From assembly GCA_041648955.1 (NCBI GenBank), contig JBAZOD010000060.1, positions 1-5,980 of the forward strand: DNA of 5,980 nucleotides. The letters are read 5' to 3'. The translations under genes and the position numbers were made by a program. Origin of the DNA: JBAZOD01 sp041648955. GTDB lineage: Bacteria > Patescibacteriota > Patescibacteriia > Patescibacteriales > JAQTRU01. This document shows positions 5,834 to 5,980 of this stretch, in pieces. The stretch's first letter is position 1. The number at the start of each line of letters is the position of its first letter. The notes below the pieces were generated by a model. The model saw nothing but the letters and a program-made list of their open reading frames with translations. It was not told where the DNA came from and did no database searches.

Positions 5834-5947
5834 GTTAGTTTAATCGCTATCCGCCCCTGAAATAGGGGTGAAATACTAAGAGTGTAGAGATAGAGTCGAA
5901 TTTTTACTTATTAGTATTTATTTAATTAGTTTTATTTTTACATTCAC
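5834..5947 (+). promoter_or_regulatory. Structured 5' leader of the cold-shock gene
   Basis: The leader has a folded first half and an unstructured U/A-rich second half. CTATC (5847-5851) can pair with GATAG (5889-5893), enclosing a 7-bp hairpin (5852-5858 with 5864-5870, loop GAAAT). A weak hairpin (TAC 5874-5876 with GTA 5884-5886) lies beside it. Together they suggest a compact three-way junction of about 47 bases. Long structured leaders are typical of cspA-type mRNAs, where they act as thermosensors. I do not recognise it as a known riboswitch class. No Shine-Dalgarno precedes the ATG. Confidence 0.45.
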
Positions 5948-5980
5948 ATGCAAGGAACAATCAAAAAATTGACTGACAAA
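5948..5980 (+). CDS. Cold-shock protein, CspA family (3' end outside window)
   Basis: Only 11 codons are visible, reading MQGTIKKLTDK to the exact window end without a stop. This matches the first beta strand of the bacterial cold-shock domain, which normally continues GFGFI (the RNP1 motif) just past this edge. These proteins of about 65-70 residues bind single-stranded RNA and DNA and melt mRNA structure, often under cold stress. An in-frame TAG at 5927-5929 rules out a start upstream of that point and no other start codon lies between, so the ATG is well placed. The strong promoter and about 114-base leader are typical of this family. The identification rests on a short stretch plus that context. 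Confidence 0.72.
   Translation, partial: MQGTIKKLTDK

Noticed and set aside
5852..5905. Leader hairpin plus TTTTT as an attenuator or terminator
   Set aside because: The T run at 5901-5905 is about 30 bases from the strong hairpin, and no GC-rich stem directly precedes it.
1..5980. CRISPR array, insertion sequence, tRNA or rRNA
   Set aside because: No spaced repeats, transposase motifs, terminal inverted repeats, cloverleaf or rRNA-like sequence were seen on either strand.

Overview
The window looks like a compact, AT-rich bacterial chromosome segment (roughly one third G+C by eye), probably from a Patescibacteria/CPR-type organism (Parcubacteria-like). The reasons are circumstantial: tightly packed short genes, Ile/Lys/Asn-rich proteins, a divergent FtsX, a YibE/F membrane protein, a cold-shock protein start (MQGTIKKLTDK) of the kind common in that radiation, and an almost complete lack of Shine-Dalgarno sites. 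The ordinary genetic code fits: stops are TAG or TAA, and no reading frame needs TGA read through. The taxonomic assignment is inference.

Layout. Positions 2-850 (+) hold the 3' part of ftsX, the cell-division ABC transporter membrane subunit, closed by a hairpin terminator. Positions 933-2015 (+) encode a CrtC/AttH-type lipocalin-like protein. A bidirectional terminator at about 2029-2058 separates it from a convergent five-gene operon on the minus strand. In transcription order (5714 down to 2080) that operon encodes a YibE/F-family membrane protein, a small CPTC thioredoxin with a Cys-rich tail, an ArsP/DUF318-type permease with a CSCSS motif, an ArsF-like thioredoxin-fold lipoprotein with a CATC site, and an ArsG-like (CcdA/DsbD-related) six-helix transporter. 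The gaps are 10, 19, 5 and 1 bp. The divergent intergenic region 5715-5947 has a strong extended -10 promoter and a long, partly structured leader. These lead into a cold-shock protein gene cut by the window end.

The minus-strand operon is the most interesting part. Four consecutive proteins carry paired cysteines. They could form a chain: cytoplasmic thioredoxin, then the two-cysteine membrane protein, then the surface-anchored thioredoxin-like lipoprotein, beside a permease of a family that exports organoarsenicals. Homologues of two members are known from arsEFG-type aromatic-arsenical systems. The set could therefore be a (metallo)organoarsenical detoxification module or a more general trans-membrane thiol relay. 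No ArsR-type regulator or arsenate reductase is visible in the window. The YibE/F protein, a family without an established function, leads the operon and has no cysteine.
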